Part shown: positions 25,801 to 35,658 of the stretch, piece by piece
Position numbering within the stretch: the first letter of the stretch is position 1
Layout of the letters: every line of letters begins with the position of its first letter
Source: Drosophila persimilis
Lineage: Eukaryota; Arthropoda; Insecta; Diptera; Drosophilidae
Reading direction: 5' to 3'
Length of the DNA: 64,000 bases
Assembly: GCF_003286085.1 (NCBI RefSeq)
Contig: NW_020825332.1
Location: 1,421,001-1,485,000 of the forward strand
The notes under the pieces: generated by a model
Told to the model about the DNA's origin: nothing
Database searches by the model: none
What the model saw: the letters and a program-made list of their open reading frames with translations, nothing else
Made by a program: the position numbers and the translations under genes

Positions 25801-28800
25801 TAAGTCAAATGGAGACCCATTGAAAGACTCCCCATCTAAGGCTAATTGGTGGGTTTCATCTCCCATCTGTCATCTGTCCGGAGAATCGCACACAAAGGCA
25901 AGATATAATATAAAGATTTAAATAAATCACGAAAGCCCTCCTCGCCCAAGGCCGGCACAATGGGAGGTGCAAAAGTAAATAGCGACTATTTATGGGGCCG
26001 TCGTATTTAAATTATTAATTAAATTTAGTGAAGGGAAAACATTTTGACTGTGGGCCTGTTAATATTTATCAATTTACAGTGCCCGAGTCAAGGATACAAG
26101 TTGAGTAGAATCCATTTCCTTAAAAGAAAGGAGATAAAGGTGATTCGGTAAAGCTCTTCAAGGGCTTATTGAACTTCCCTTGCTTCCTGGATTACTTCGT
26201 ATCTAGCTCGTGCATTGAATTCTGAGGCTCTATGAGGTGTGACTCATCCGTGTGTGTTTCATGGCCTATAATCGTGAGATTTGTAATGTGTATACGCTAG
26301 CCGCATCCATTTATTAGCCTCTGGTTCCATCCGACGCAGTCCATTAAGCCCACACACCCGCTTTTCTCCGCTCTGCTCCGGGGTCACCTTTTGGCCTGCA
26401 GCCATCGACTGGCTCATCAATTTCTGCGTGCCATCCAATGAAAATAAATCGTAAATCAATAAACCGCACTCAAACTTTGGCCCCTCATTCTCATCTCCTA
26501 CCCCCCTTACCCCTTTCCCCTTCCCCCACTTGATCCCGAACATCTTTCGGATCGTGGCACAGACCGGAGCGAAGGCCTGACCAATATTTCGTTGGTTGCA
26601 TTTCTTGTAAAATTCAACAGTTTTTAATTTTTGATTAATTGGCCCCAGACTGCACATTTCATTTTGTGGCTCTGGCTGTGGCTGTGGCTGTGGCTTCTCT
26701 TTTTGTACGTACGGTACTGGTCTCTGGCGGGGCTGAGAATTTTGATGGATGTTTTTATAATTTTATGGATCTGTCAAGGGCTTCCCTGTCTGCCCCCATT
26801 GAGATCTCATCTCATCTCATCTTTCTCTGCAAAGGAAAGCCCCGGGCTTGAGGGGAGGTCAGTCAGTCCGCAGGTGTTCCGTTCGTTCATCCGTTCGGGG
26901 GGCCGGGGCCCTTAACAATTAAAAATTCAAATTTAATTTTAGCCTAAACGTTTCTAAACAAAGCAATGAAGCCATTCACACTGTCTGGCGCTGTCTGGCC
27001 CAGTGGGGGGCTGGGGGATCTGGATGTGGATCTGGATGTGGATCTGCTTTCGACCCGCTCGTGGATGGAGATTTATGCAGGCAACGGAGTGGCATGGAAA
27101 TGGGGATTGGGGTACGGATTGGGAACGGGAATGAGCATTTCATGTTGCACTTTGTTGGCACAGTTTCTTCGTAAGAAAAACTTCCGCATTTTGTTGCTGT
27201 TGCTGTTGCAGTTCCCGTTCCCGTTCTTTTCATTGTTTCTGGCTCTTGCCCCATCCGTTCGCTGGTGGCGCCCTTTAGTGAGAGAGCCGAGATCCGAGAA
27301 TGCTGGCGCATAAATAACGTGAGAATTATGGTGCAGGGGGAAGCCAGTAACAGTAAAAGGAACAGGAACAGCCACAGCCACAAGCCAGCAAGTCAGCACA
27401 TAAATATGCATGTGCAGCAATAAAGAAATTGTTAAATGTCCCGCTCGCAGGACCCATGCCAACTGTGTGCCACTTTCGAGGCCCGCGACGCGTTGCTCTT
27501 TTGTAAGGCACAAATTTGGCCAAAAAACACAGAGGGAAAAAATGTGAAAAAATCTGCAGCGGCTTGGGGTTGGAGCTGGGGCTGGGCCGGGGGCTGGGGA
27601 CGCAACCATCGAAGCGGTTCGAGCGGTAGTCAAACAGGCGGCCAGTCGTCGTCAGGTCGTCACTCAGTGGCGGCCACGTCACGCGCTTGCAATTGTTTTG
27701 GCCCGCATTGCCAATTACGACACCATCAGCCGTGGCAGCCGTGGCAGCAGCAGCAGCACCAGCACCGACATACAGTCGGAGCCTGGCAATTTATGGATGC
27801 ACCTCGCTTTTGGGCCAGTTTTGCCTTTTTTTGGCAACCAAAATCACAAAAACCGCTTATTATCAACGCTTTTTCGGTTTTACAGCTTGCGGGCCAAAGG
27901 TCTAAGGAGCATTGCCTGAACAGTGTGCTAACGGGGGGGTTTTCGAAGCACTGGAGAGCATACGTGAAATGTTATGAAAATGTTTATTTTTGATTTTTAT
28001 ACGAGATATTTAAGGAGTATAAGGGTATAATTTTTTATCAGCATAAATAGCCGATAATAATTTTGGAGCCCATCAGCATGGCTAGATTTTATTATGCGCT
28101 TGAGCTGAGAATATTTGAAAATGGCAAAAACGAGGGCGAACAATAAATAGAACTCACCTTTTGCTTCCTAATTATCCTTTCTGCAATCTTTTGTACCGCG
28201 CGCGAATTTCCGTTTTCTTTTTGCACCGAAGCCAGCTCCGCTCACACATACACGTACATAAGTCCGATGGAAACCGCAATTCCAATGAGAGCACAAATTA
28301 GGAGTGTATAAAGATTAGGTGAGGTGACCCTCCCACGATATTTGCATATTTTGATCGTGCGTATACAAAACGGGAGAGAGAGAGAGAGGGACATATTCCA
28401 AGACTTGGTATGCCTCACCTTATACTATTGCGAAACTTTCACGGAGAGCGCGCCTTCGCTCCTCCTGCTGCTTCTATTACATGAATGAGGAAGAAAGAGA
28501 CAAAACTTTGCGCCTTTTTGCATAATTTTCACACACGCACACACACATAACAAGGCAAGCTCTCGTGACCAAACACACATTTTGCCCATGAAAATATATT
28601 TACATGTGTATATGCATATATGTATGTATGTATAACACTTGTTGCACTTCACTTGAGCATACATACATATACACTTCCGTAGATTTTACTCATCAATCAG
28701 CATTTCCTATTCCATTTTGGCGAGGGCTTCGCACTCGCTTTTGATTGTTTATTGTTTTATTCACTTATACACTTCACTGCACCGTAGCGCGACATTTTTT

Positions 28801-30668
28801 CCGCACGATTTTTCACTATTTTCGCGGAGCTGACTTGGAAACGCACGCTTGGACAGGATGAAAAAAATGACTGAGAGCGAGACAGATGCGCATGTCACTT
28901 AGTGCTCGTTCCAATTCCAAGGCTTCCATGCTCTCCTTCTAGCCCGTTTCCTAATTGCTCGCGCATTCCATGCTCTCAGGCTGCACCTCATTCTCATTTT
29001 GTTTACAGTTCAAAAGAAAATGGAGATCGAGCGTACAGCTGTTTGTGAGATTGTGACGGAGCAGGGGCGTGGGAAGGTTAAACTGCGTACGCGGCTTTGG
29101 TGCTTTTTTTGTGCTATTCTTCCTAATTGCTTGCTTACTGAAAAAAACAGCTTGCGGCGAGAGTTTTTGAGTGAATTGTGAGTTTTAGAAGGACTGACCT
29201 GTGTAATTCCCACCTTTTCACAGCTTAGACTGCTTTCCATCCTCGCCGACAAGCAGTCCAATATCTCTTCCGTGAATTGGAGCACTTTTGCTGCTGCTCC
29301 TCGAAATAGTTTTGTTCGTTTGGCCTCCACAAATGAAGCTGCGTGGCCAGTCAGTGGTCCGTGTCGTGTTTGTCATCGCAGATATTGACAGGCAGACACA
29401 TTCGTATCGTGGCTAGCAAGTTGTCCGCTCCGCTGGCAGCTGGCGCTGGGGACACTTGTGACAATTGTCAAAGCGGAGGCGAGCCAGCCGACCAGCTGCT
29501 GCTGCTGCCTCTGCCTCTGCTGGGCGCTGTTTGCCAACCTGTTGGCCACTCTTTTATTATGACAGTAATTGGCTGGTGTCTGTGCCAGGCCCGGGTATTC
29601 GGCTGGAAAAGTCAGTTTCACTTTTGCAGATGATCCGTTGATTTGGGTCAGCCTCGGGCCACGCTCCCATCTCCCCAACACCCAACTCTAAGCTCCGCCG
29701 AATCCAATTCACACCTTGCTCTGCTTTAATTTTGCAGGCGACACATTTGCGTGCAGCAGCGGACAATCACGATGCCCGTCAAGACGACCGAGGTGTACAC
29801 GCGCCCCACCTGGAAGCACGTCAGCACGCCCTGCCAGCCCCAATCTTATTCGGGGCAGATGTGCACGCGGGTGCAGGTGGTCCACGAGCCGGCCTACCGG
29901 GACGTGATCAAGCACAAGACGGCCCAGCAGATGACCTACGACTGCTGTACGGGCTGGAGCCGAGAGAACCCGCGGGCGGATGCGTGCATGAAACGTGAGA
30001 TTCTTTTCACTACATTGTAGATCTTTCGCTATAACGATCTCCTTGCTGTCCCCTTAGCTGTTTGCTCCACGCGCTGCCAGAACGGCGGCAACTGCACGGC
30101 TCCCCAGACCTGTTCCTGTCCGTCCGGCTATACGGGCCGTCACTGCGAGGTGGATGTGAACGAGTGCCACGTGGAGAAGCCGTGCGACCAGCAGTGTGTG
30201 AACACCCCCGGCTCCTACTTCTGCCGCTGCAGGCAGGGCTTCGTGCTGCAGGCGGACCAGCAGAGCTGCAAGAAGGTGTCCACCCACGACGACGACGCCT
30301 TCGAGGCGCGAGATCTTGAGAACGATATCGATGACATGGATCCGGAGGTGGCAACGCGACTGCAGAAGATCGAACGCTCGCTGGCCAATGAGCGGGTGCA
30401 CACCAATGAGCTGCAAAAGTCCCTACAGGCCACATACAGTGTGGTGGACACGCTCCAGACGAGGCTGAGCACCCTGGTACGTAATGGTCATATCCGGGGC
30501 GTACTCTTATTGATCCTCCTGATCATTTCTCCACAGGAAAAGCAAGCCCAGGACGTGAGTCGGCTCCAGACGAATCTGTACAAGACGGAGTCGCGGACCA
30601 ACAAGCTGGAGGGGATGCTCAATCTTCTTCTCAAGTGCCGAAACGGCCCCAACGCCAACTGTCCCTAG
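16811..30668 (+). CDS. slow: slowdown: secreted EMI/EGF matrix protein (EGFL7/8 family)
   Basis: Coding exons are 16811-17604, 29738-29994, 30058-30476 and 30537-30668, giving 533 residues with all phases consistent. A signal peptide (core ALLLCCTVMLLATAASG) opens the protein. Residues about 28-264 are low complexity, rich in Pro, Thr, Arg and His. An EMI domain occupies about 269-345 (YDCCTGW motif). EGF1 is 353-380 and calcium-binding EGF2 383-421 (DVNEC; CVNTPGSYFCRC fits the Asn/Asp hydroxylation consensus). A coiled coil fills the C-terminus, which ends CRNGPNANCP. This is the EGFL7/8 architecture. Drosophila slow (CG7447) is a secreted factor reported to tune integrin-dependent muscle-tendon adhesion with thrombospondin. 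Intron 1 is 12.1 kb. The last intron (60 nt) has no stop and preserves frame. A likely poly(A) signal lies at 31003. Assignment rests on domain order and on Syx17, DOR and nAChRbeta1 as neighbours. Confidence 0.92.
17812..17852. repeat. CAGAGC microsatellite
   Basis: About six units of CAGAGC with one CAGAGT variant, in the slow intron. Confidence 0.85.
18366..18408. repeat. Hexamer microsatellite TACTCG
   Basis: About seven units of TACTCG with single-base variants (TACTCA, TACCCG). It belongs to the same family as 843-930. Confidence 0.9.
19324..19354. repeat. CTC trinucleotide run
   Basis: About ten CTC units. On the minus strand this reads as a poly-Glu artefact. Confidence 0.9.
19909..19935. 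repeat. GT dinucleotide run
   Basis: Thirteen uninterrupted GT units in the slow intron. Confidence 0.9.
21384..21646. mobile_element. Nonautonomous TIR element, copy E (best preserved)
   Basis: The left end is TA then CACTCAGAGGAAAAAAG. The right end read in reverse is TA then CACTCGGAGAAAAATGG. These form about 17-bp imperfect terminal inverted repeats enclosing a ~230 bp core of very high A+T with TTTAAAT words. The outer TA on each side could be a TA target duplication, as for Tc1/mariner-type MITEs. There is no coding capacity. Related ends occur at about 10.48, 13.64, 16.37, 49.09, 50.95 and 51.37 kb. Confidence 0.6.
23422..23456. repeat. GGAGCT hexamer repeat
   Basis: About five to six units of GGAGCT followed by a GGAGAT variant. 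Confidence 0.85.
25301..25332. repeat. GGCCT pentamer repeat
   Basis: About six consecutive GGCCT units in the slow intron. Confidence 0.85.
28100..29345. other. Unassigned block rich in splice-like signals inside the slow intron
   Basis: On the minus strand, donor-like AAAG-GTGAGTTC (near 28157) and AAG-GTGAGGCA (near 28427) occur. On the plus strand, TTTGTTTACAG before an ATG frame (about 29008-29030), a GTGAGTTTT donor (about 29179) and a TTTTCACAG acceptor (about 29223) occur. The two plus-strand signals would bound an intron of only ~46 nt. Short coding-like stretches exist on both strands and CTTCCTAATT recurs at about 28167, 28949 and 29119. It could be an alternative leader, a nested gene or a decayed mobile element; I cannot decide between them. 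Confidence 0.25.
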
Positions 30669-31002
30669 GGGCCGACGAGAGGGCACAAAGAACTGCATTT
30701 TTTTTACGAAAATCTAATATAAATTAAATGTTTAGTTAATTTAATTGTCTATTCTGTTCACCATGCTCCTGCTTGTAAGCCATTCCCGAATGCGAGTGCC
30801 TCTGTAGTCTCTAGAATCAGCGCCAGAACACCTAGTACTTAAGCGATGAACGTGTCATAAGTGTATTACGATCTGAGGATTTATGTAGTTGTAACCGTCT
30901 CCACTGCTCCGCTCCCATGTGTGTGTGTGTGTCAGTGTTTAGTTTTTTTTTTTTGCATGTATCTGTATATAATTATAATGTATATGAGAAATTCATTGCA
31001 CA

Positions 31003-31008
31003 AATAAA
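31003..31008 (+). terminator. slow: Poly(A) signal AATAAA of slow
   Basis: A canonical AATAAA 335 nt after the slow stop codon, preceded by an AT-rich 3' UTR. It is the first canonical hexamer after the stop. Confidence 0.6.
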
Positions 31009-31596
31009 TGCATTTTCAAATTCATGTCGCTTTATTAATAGACTTATGTCGAATATTAAATAGCATGGGGTACAGCAACAGCCATAAGTGGACTTTATGC
31101 ATATTTTCCTCAAATCGTGCTTCCCTACATAATCTATTCCACTGGATTGCATTTATATCCTTGACACCCATTCACTTTTAAACAATTTCAATTTGGCGCG
31201 CAGATGTGTAGTTAGCGTGTAATTACCATGTACAAAAATGTACATTTTGATTGACCTTTTTTTGTTTAACTTTTATCTTATAAACGATTCAATAGTCCTT
31301 AAAATTAAGGAAATCTACCCATCAACCGTATGAAATTATGTATTTAGTGCTGAGGTTCCTATTGAGCTAGTAATATTTAACCATCTTGGAAAAAGGACGA
31401 TTATCCCACTGTCGACCAGGATAATTAAAATACACTCCACGAAAATGATGAAACAGGAAGAATTTTAGAGCAATTTAGGTAAAAGATGTCGTAGTCTTTT
31501 TTATGAAAAGATAAAGAATAGAACCGCAGTTGAACCCAAGATATTGTCCTTTTTGACTAAAGGGGGTTTAAGTGGGTTAAGTTGATTCTTTTCATC

Positions 31597-31672
31597 GGTA
31601 TATTTTGAAAATGAGACGGTATATTTCGGTATATTTCTGAGGGTCAGACGGTATATTTGATCGATCACACTG
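31597..31672 (+). promoter_or_regulatory. Syx17: Syx17 promoter block: four motif-6 sites and a Motif 1-like site
   Basis: GGTATATTT occurs at 31597, 31618, 31628 and 31650, fitting Ohler motif 6 (KTYRGTATWTTT). CGATCACACTG at 31662-31672 differs by one base from Motif 1/M1BP (YGGTCACACTR). These motifs mark broad housekeeping promoters in Drosophila. The block lies ~330 bp upstream of the Syx17 ATG. A near-identical inverted block sits at the LLPH-like gene. Confidence 0.6.
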
Positions 31673-32002
31673 TATACAAATAAAATGGAAAACAATGGAA
31701 TTATTTTATCAGCGCTTGATTGTGTCGCGACCCGTATAATCCGACCATTAGTGGGTCGACATTGAAGACAGATTCAGATCTGCATCTGCTGATTACCCAC
31801 ATCCCCCAGAAAGAAGTGACGTCACAGGGAAAACAAGTGCTAACTGCGCAGCGCAACAAAAACAAAAAAGTCTCTCGGACCTACGACACAGGCACGGAAA
31901 CGGGCACGGGCACGGGTGGAGAGAGTGTTCTTATACGCCCAACAGCGCAGTTTCACTTTTAATTTGGAGCAGGTACAAAGTGCAGCAGCTGCAACAGCGG
32001 CG

Positions 32003-32979
32003 ATGACTGGCGACCAGAAGCTGCCACTGAAGCAGGCCGAGGTGTCGGTGCAGCGATTCCAAGATACGGCCGTGCCCCACCATCTGGGCCTGCTGAAGAA
32101 CCACCGCAGCAACATCGAGAAGAGCCTGGCCCTAGGCGACTGGCAGAAGATCAAGCGGGAGGAGCTCAACGCCATGCGCGTCATCAAGCAAATCAAGAAT
32201 CTCTTGCTCGAAATGGACGCGCTGCGGGAGAAGGTGCGCGAGGAGGACCTGGAGCGCTTCGACGAACTGATGCGTCCGGGCAAGGAGAAGGCCTTCGCAG
32301 GCATGAAATACTTTGCGGGTACGGGTGAATCGTCTTTACATCTCTCTCAAGGACATCTCATCTTTTTTTTGTTTGGCTTTTAGAACTGCAGCTCAAATCT
32401 CCCACTTCAACGCTGGGCTCGCAGTACGATGAGGAGCAGGAAGACAATCAGCTGCAGCACGCGGACATTGGTAATTTGCAAGCCCACCAACACATGCCCC
32501 AGCTGCAGGTAAACTTCCAGCTGGAGGAGCATCAACTGGCCCAGCGGCAGGCCTGTCTCGACCAAATGGAGAATCTTCAGCAGGAAATCTCGGACTTGCA
32601 TGGCATGTTCAACGGCATGCGACAGCTGACTGCCGAGCAGTCTGTGGTTGTTCAGAACATAGCCGACAACGCCGAGGAGGCTCTGGAGAACGTGCAGGCA
32701 GGCGAACGGTCGCTGCGCTCTGCCCTGACCTACAAGAAGGCCATGTACCCGGTGATGGGTGCTCTGCTGGGCACCTGTGTGGGCGGACCCATCGGCATGG
32801 TGGCTGGTCTGAAGGCTGGCGGACTGGCCGCGGTTGGATGTGGCATACTCGGCTTCACAGGCGGCTCTGTGCTGAAGGCCAATCCGAATGTAATGCACGG
32901 GAACATTGAGGAGCAGCAGGCCGAGACCGATGGCGACACAACGTCCGAGAGACTGGAACTGAAGGAGAAGCCTGAATGA
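32003..32979 (+). CDS. Syx17: Syntaxin 17, autophagosomal Qa-SNARE
   Basis: Two exons, 32003-32318 and 32384-32979, join in phase to give 303 residues; human STX17 has 302. I chose the ATG at 32003 (MTGDQKLPLKQAE) over an upstream in-frame ATG at 31916 because the extra 29 residues are low complexity and unlike the family. Residues 1-105 form the helical N-terminal domain. The SNARE helix spans about 157-219 with a candidate zero-layer Gln at 191. Two closely spaced hydrophobic segments, about 226-246 and 249-269, are rich in Gly and form the hairpin typical of STX17, followed by an acidic tail. The Drosophila protein acts with SNAP29 (Ubisnap) and VAMP7 in autophagosome-lysosome fusion. It converges with the LLPH-like gene 450 bp away. 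Confidence 0.95.
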
Positions 32980-33429
32980 CCTAGGACCATGTCCTCGGCC
33001 CTGGCCACCACGCACATGTGGTCTGCAAACACGCGGCGCCTGGAGTCAGCCACCACCGGGGTCATGAGCAGTGTCCGCAGCTATTGTTCTCTGCAGTGAC
33101 TGCGAGAGATAGATTTCCTCCTGCTATTAGTTGAATTTCCATGTTTTGTATTCGTTTTGTGATTGCTTGTGCAATATGCAGCTACATCCCTTCCCTCCTT
33201 GTCTAGTTTAAGCGTTGTTGTTCATCCCATGACCCATATGATAGTTACTTGTTTCGTGCCGTCGCCGCAAGGTTTAAGATTCCACGTCTAGTTTTAAGGC
33301 TTTAATATGCAATATAAACTCTTATCTATAACATACAGAAGTCGGTTTTGTAGGAATCTACGCGCCTACAAACTCTCCCAGACTATACCTGAACTTACAC
33401 TCTATCAATGCGTCCCCCCCAGCAGCCCT

Positions 33430-33925
33430 TTAGAGCGGCACATTGACCGTGGTCCAGGCCTGCTTGAAGTTCTTTGTCTGCGAATGCTGCTTCTTGCGTA
33501 GACGCTTGGCGGTCTTCTTCTTCTTGAACCAGGCCGGATAGTTTCCATACTGGTCCTTCAGAGTCTTGCTGTTGAAGACATGCTCCACGCCAGTCTTTTC
33601 GTTGGTAACTTTGACCTTCTGGCCCTTCTCCAGGCTCTCTTGGTGCTCATAGATCAGCTCCTGCTGCTCCCTGGTCTTGGCATCCTGTGGAAAATGCCGT
33701 CTTAGCATGGAGACTGCTTTGAATACACCCTCTGCTTACCCGTTTGATCTCCTTGGAAGTCTTGATTTCGACCACATCGGCGATATCCTTCATGATCTCA
33801 TTGCCATCGGCATCCAGCAGACCCAGCGTCTTCTTCAGACGAATCAGCTCCTTGGCGTCGTAGCGCGCCTTCTTTATTTTGTTCATTTCATCGCGGCGCT
33901 TGCGGGAGCGATTTTGTCTGCCCAT
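33430..33925 (-). CDS. LLPH-like (LAPS18-like) basic nucleolar protein
   Basis: Minus-strand exons 33925-33740 and 33684-33430 give 146 residues. The donor is GTAAGC and the acceptor TTCCACAG, phase 0. The protein is very basic. It begins MGRQNRSRKRRDEMNKIKKA, carries a central EIMKDIADVV segment, and has a C-terminal YGNYPAWFKKKKTAKRLRKK motif. The last parallels the human LLPH segment with tyrosine-proline then an aromatic residue and a basic run. LLPH is a small nucleolar protein linked to 60S ribosomal subunit assembly. The 5' region carries motif-6 and Motif 1 promoter elements, as expected for a housekeeping gene. A possible ATTAAA poly(A) signal (TTTAAT on plus, 33301) would make its 3' UTR overlap that of Syx17. 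Confidence 0.85.
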
Positions 33926-34020
33926 TTTTGCTGAAAATTCAAGCTACACCCGTGAAAATGTATGCGAAAAGAAACTGCGTTGCCGAAATAAGTAAACACG
34001 TGCTGCGTTCCGGATTTATA

Positions 34021-34080
34021 CGGTCTGACCCTCAGAAATATACCGTCTCATTTTAAAAATATACCGTTAATATACCGATC
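34021..34080 (-). promoter_or_regulatory. Promoter block of the LLPH-like gene: three inverted motif-6 sites
   Basis: AAATATACC at 34036 and 34057, and AATATACC at 34069, are minus-strand motif-6 sites 110-150 bp upstream of the ATG. The strip also contains CTGACCCTCAG. Read in reverse it aligns over about 45 bp with the Syx17 block at 31596-31650. Confidence 0.55.
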
Positions 34081-34245
34081 GAAAACGAACGAACTTAGAT
34101 CCATCCTTTCTCTTTGGTTAAAAAAAACTGCGATATCTTTCACATGAACCGCGCTAAAATTCTTCAAGTTTCATCATCTTCGTGTGGTTAATTTTAATTT
34201 TACCATAATGAGCTGATCGTTCTCTGGGCATGATTGGTATTAATG

Positions 34246-34256
34246 TGGTCACACTA
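34246..34256. promoter_or_regulatory. Motif 1 (M1BP) site
   Basis: TGGTCACACTA is an exact match to YGGTCACACTR. It lies about 320 bp upstream of the LLPH-like ATG; a start site between 34.0 and 34.25 kb would fit. Confidence 0.5.
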
Positions 34257-35073
34257 ATTGGTTATTATTTAGTATTAAGATTTAAGGTTGTATTTTCTTG
34301 GAGTATCGAATGGTGTATTGTCTATGGTTGCTTACACATCTATCGATTTTCAAATATTCAAATTCCACAGATGATATATGAATGTAGGTTGAAATGCCAT
34401 TAAATACAGAATAAAGAACATATTTAAGCCAAAATACTTGGATATTTTTTTATATATATTTCGTTCTTATCACTTTTCATAGTCAAATATGTGTAAATCC
34501 TTTGGGAATAAAATTTTTTTCTATATGTATGCAAGTGCATACAACCCTCATTTCCTAAAGTTTCCCCTTTGGTCTGCTCTCACGCACTTGAATAGCTGTG
34601 CTCTCTCTCTCTCTCTCTCACAATATGATTTTTGTATACAAACAAAAGTCAGCTGCTGGAGAGAGAGCCAAGAGAGCGAGAGAGAACAAATACTAAATAA
34701 AATGATAGTTTTTGCGGATCCATACGAATATAGGATGCTCTATATTGCTTGTTGGAATTTAGCCCGCGCTTTAAACATTTTGTGCGTAGAAAATAAGATC
34801 TTTAAAAGATTCTTATGTTGGTTAAGCAACCTTCTCATTGCCAACATTTCGTTGTTGTCTCAAGGTAGAGCATCGAGTAGACCGACCTCTCCTGCGCACT
34901 GCACATGCGCAGCAGTAGAAACCGTTTGTGTGTCGGAGCTCAGCTGTAAACCCCGACCAATACCAGTGCAGGCAACAGTGGCAGTGGCAGCCAGTTTTTT
35001 TGGCCCATCCACCATCATTCGCTCGCCAAAAGTCGTACGACACGGAGTTTCTGCTGTTCGCTCTCTGCCACTC

Positions 35074-35308
35074 AGTCAGGTCTCACCCCCCCGCTCACAC
35101 ACAAAAACGGAAACAATCAGAAAAAAAAAAAAAAAAAAAAAAAAACAAAAACATCAAACAAATTGTGAAAAACTTGCACACATTTGCCCAGCAAATATTC
35201 CCTAGTTTTTTCGGGTGTTACCTAGAACTGTGTGTGGCTCTGACGAAGGAGGAAGGTCTCTCTCGCCCCTGCAGCAATCGATCGATCAATAAAACTCCCG
35301 AGCAGCAA
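35074..35308 (+). other. DOR: Candidate alternative 5' UTR exon of DOR
   Basis: TCAGTC at 35072-35077 is a full Inr match, and a strong donor GTAAGT follows at 35309. Upstream, GAGAGAG clusters at 34656-34685 and the Ewg/NRF1-like ATGCGCAG near 34905 suggest a promoter. The nearest plus-strand coding gene downstream is DOR, whose leader acceptor at 46121 would splice to it. The exon includes the poly-A run at 35121-35145. The assignment is inference. Confidence 0.3.
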
Positions 35309-35627
35309 GTAAGTGCAACTTTTAACCCCTCCAAAACAAAAGAACTCGAAGCGGAAGTCAGCGAAAGTAAAGGGCATACCGCCAGTAAATCTTATGTACA
35401 TTTTCATATATATATTGTACATATATACTGCGTTTATTCAAAGTATTTGTTTTGGGCCCATTTACATGTACCCTCCACACTCGTACACACACATCTGAAA
35501 GTGCAGCCAAGCGATGCATACACAAAATGCACAACAAACAAAAAAAAAGAAGAAAAAAAAAAACAGAATCTGATTGCACCTTCGTCGCATCCAAAGAGTT
35601 CACACTTTTGTGTGTGTGTGTGTGAGT

Positions 35628-35658
<31 letters not shown>

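Larger units (their letters stand above)
17605..29737 (+). other. slow: 12.1 kb first coding intron of slow
   Basis: The donor is GTAAGC after codon fragment CG and the acceptor is TTTTGCAG at 29737. It holds many microsatellites (17816-17850, 18366-18408, 19325-19355, 19909-19935, 23422-23456, 25300-25335), a TIR element at 21384-21646, and an odd splice-signal-rich block at 28.1-29.35 kb. A first coding intron this long is typical of developmentally regulated fly genes, so enhancers are expected. No nested gene is proven. Confidence 0.75.

Noticed and set aside
26259-26657. A 132-codon minus-strand frame inside the slow intron
   Set aside because: The composition is somewhat protein-like, but there is no domain, no partner exon and no promoter evidence; one isolated frame is not enough.
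31916-32002. Upstream in-frame ATG extending Syx17 by 29 residues
   Set aside because: The extension is Ala/Gln-rich and not family-like; starting at 32003 gives the family's usual length of about 302.
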